Source: Dicaeum eximium (lineage: Eukaryota > Chordata > Aves > Passeriformes > Dicaeidae). From it: a stretch of 64,000 bases of DNA. Under the pieces are notes generated by a model. The model did not search any database and was not told the DNA's origin. It saw only the letters and a program-made list of their open reading frames with translations. Positions 61,585 to 64,000 of the stretch are shown piece after piece. Within the stretch, counting starts at the first letter, position 1. Each line of letters opens with the position of its first letter. The translations under genes were made by a program, and so were the position numbers. The stretch spans positions 124,001-188,000 of the forward strand of contig VWZP01009950.1 in assembly GCA_013396995.1 (NCBI GenBank), in the 5' to 3' direction.

Positions 61585-64000
61585 TACAATGTATGTTTCT
61601 AAAACCTTTCTGTGATCCTAAGAAAAAAAAAAAGGTGCAATTTATTTTGTTACTTAGCAGCTGATCAAATGTAACAATTTGTATATAAGGACAAATCTCA
61701 GTAAGAGCCATCAGCAGAAAAACAAGGCAAAGAACATCTTTCCTCTATGTATACACTCACAATGTTGAAGCTTTGCAAACTGCTGGTAACTGTATCAGCA
61801 TATGATTCCTTCATTTGCATTTGTACTTCAATTAATTTTGTAATTTAATTTGTGCAGTTCTGAATATTTCAGTGTATCTCAGTGAAGGGAGAACCTTTTT
61901 CAAGGAGCACAGCTGTTTGGCTTCAGTAAGTTTCTCCAGGTACAAGTGCTATCAGTATTTCTGCTTTCAGAATTATTTCTCTGTAGGTGGGTTTGAAGTA
62001 GCACCATCATCATTCAAATCTTTCAGTGTCTGCACCATCAGATTTGGGATATTGTAGTGCAAGCCAAGTGTCCCACTAGCAAGCCCATAGTACTTTCTGG
62101 TGTAATTTCTTCACCTGTGTCCATTACAACTTCTTATTTTGCATCTCTGTGCCTGTTTTTTACTTCACATCTTGCTTTATTTTATTGTTTAGTTAAATTA
62201 AATTCTGTAGAATTCATACAATATACTCAACAGCTTTTTGAGTAATCCTGGGGAAGGAAAAGGAGAATTGAAGACATTTGTTATTTTACTATCACTTTCA
62301 CTCCAAGATTGGAAGAGAAAGAATTGCTAGATAAGCATCATGTTAAATAGTTTTTCACAGATATTCATATAGTAGTGTTGATAGTAAACCATGCCAGAGT
62401 TTGTGCTGGCTTGTCCTAAGCCAAAATAGAACTGGCTGCCTGACTGACTTAGAAGTTGCACATCAGGTTTGGTCTTTGTTTGACAGCTTGATTCTTGTGA
62501 GGCAGTGGAAAAGTGAAGGCAAACTTCTCCCATTATTGGGGATTCATCAGTTTACAGGAAGTTACTGCAGTGTTGGAACAGTGTAATCTGTAGAGTGCTT
62601 CACCTAGTCATGAGTTTGTTAAGAAAACATAAAGACAAAACATCCCAAAAAAATCCTTAGAGTGCAGGTTCTTAGACCCAAACATGCCACAGATACAAAC
62701 TCAAGCACAGTGCACAGACTGGTGCTGTATGTGCTGGACATTATTCCTGTTTTCTCACACTGGCCTGCCTGGCTTTGCCCTCTCACAGGAGAGCAGGATC
62801 CTGAGCCTCCTCCTGCTGGGCTGGGTCCTTTGCCAGCCCTGGCCACCCACGGTGGCTACCAGTGCTCTGGTCCAGGCTGGTGCTCTGGGGATCCAAGTGC
62901 ATCAGCTGCTCCCTAATTAGTAAATTCCAATCTCTGCCATTCTGCCCATTGCCTGGATTATGCACCAAGTCCTTCACTCAGTTCAGCCTCCTGGATCACA
63001 GACTTCTGGAGGGGAAAAGGCTCTTTCCTTGGTGTTTAACTTCTCTGCTGCCTGGTGAATACCTGCCCCTCGGTGGCTTGAGCACTGTCAGGAGCACTGA
63101 GTGTCACAAAAGGGTTTCTGTGCTGCTCTGTCCTTTCTGCTTTCTTTTTACCAGCATGGAGCTTGCTCACTCCTCGTGACTGATGTGGCCTGATGAGTTT
63201 AACCATCTTTTATTTTAAAGAGATAAGCTGTAGTGCAGATGAGGATACTCTGAACTGCAAGCAAGCAAAGCCAGTGGGTTCAACTCGGTTTCACTGCCTG
63301 TGTCTATGTTAGCAAGTTTTGTGGGTCAGTAGGAATGAATCTGAGAGTGTTGATGTTGCTAAATTAAGTAGTGGGTGTTGTGCCAGGACATTTTCTTTTT
63401 TCCTTCCTTACAGTAAGATGAATACCAGGAAAACTCCTGCTGGTTTGAGTTTGCTTGTGTAATGTGTTTCTGCCTCATGTTGTCCACCCACAGCTGTGTG
63501 TTCCCTTCAGAAACTCACTTCTAATTGGGGATTCTCTTTGGGCTAGCACCCCTGTTAATACATACCTGACAATTAATTTCAAGTTTTAAAACACTTTTTA
63601 GTATAATCACAGTTCCCAGTGTTGTCAGAGTTAAAGTTTCAAAAGTCACCGGTGAAAAGCTGTGTTTTCTCTCAAGCTGAGGATGCTAAAATGTGACTTT
63701 GAAACTAATGATTGCACCTTGGTTTCCAATTGCCAGCTGGATACCTTGCTGCCCTGTGAGATTCTTGCAAGGACAGATGGGTATGGCTAACAAGGAGATT
63801 AAAGGAGTTAAAGGGATCTTCTGTTCTAAGTTCAGAAAATGGATATAGCAAATAACAGCCTTTAAAAGACAGAAACTCTAATGTTCATTTAAATTAACAA
63901 CTCTTGGAGAAATCCTGCCTTCCAACAGTAATGAGAAGGGTTCTTTCAACACTTAATCAGACAAGGTTGTTGACTCATAAAAGAAACCATGGCAGCTGCA
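61585..64000. other. Unique non-coding DNA
   Basis: An A-run lies near 61622-61632. A GC-richer patch at 62760-62920 opens frames of up to 84 codons on both strands without a domain. No gene or element recognised up to the window end. Confidence 0.5.

Noticed and set aside
61212..61664. 150-codon plus-strand frame
   Set aside because: It runs antisense through a CR1 fragment.
1..64000. CRISPR arrays, operons, tRNA genes, CpG-island promoters
   Set aside because: None is present by inspection: no regularly spaced direct repeats, no cloverleaf A/B-box pair recognised, and no sustained CpG-rich stretch.

Overview
This 64 kb window is vertebrate nuclear DNA, and most likely from a bird. The evidence is about nineteen 5'-truncated CR1 LINE fragments with the avian 3' tail (ATTCTGTG/ATTCTATG-type repeats), two LTR-like segments resembling avian endogenous retroviruses, AT-rich unique sequence, and long homopolymer runs. 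The style of the CR1 copies and of the LTR at 48937-49393 points to a songbird (Passeriformes), but that refinement rests on memory of those families, not on a search.

I find no protein-coding gene, tRNA, rRNA or recognisable small RNA. All open frames are short (longest 174 codons), lack a recognisable domain, and mostly overlap repeats or simple sequence. The window reads as intergenic DNA or the inside of a very large intron. The flanking gene cannot be named from this sequence.

Layout. Positions 1-24500 are mostly unique AT-rich DNA with scattered CR1 tails (3920, 8195, 12290, 18586, 22334), a probable minus-strand LTR (10567 to about 10900), a TA-rich microsatellite (13770-13865), and two stretches at 6.7-7.65 kb that look like conserved non-coding elements. 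Positions 24500-43000 hold a longer CR1 (24521), a GC-richer patch at 27.1-27.8 kb, a 140 bp heptanucleotide microsatellite (35337-35476) and small CR1 remnants. Positions 43000-64000 are the most repeat-dense: CR1 fragments at 43372, 48194, 50626, 53577, 54265, 57380, 58105, 59190 and 61250, a probable solo LTR at 48937-49393, and a decayed fragment of a different, older LINE at about 51.6-52.6 kb. Its reverse transcriptase box reads FYADE, which points to the L2 clade rather than CR1.

The best points for a second look are the L2-like fossil, the two LTRs, the candidate conserved non-coding elements rich in TAAT cores, and several short perfect inverted repeats. Nothing here supports a novel multi-gene system. 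Conservation claims are inference from base composition and motif density only.
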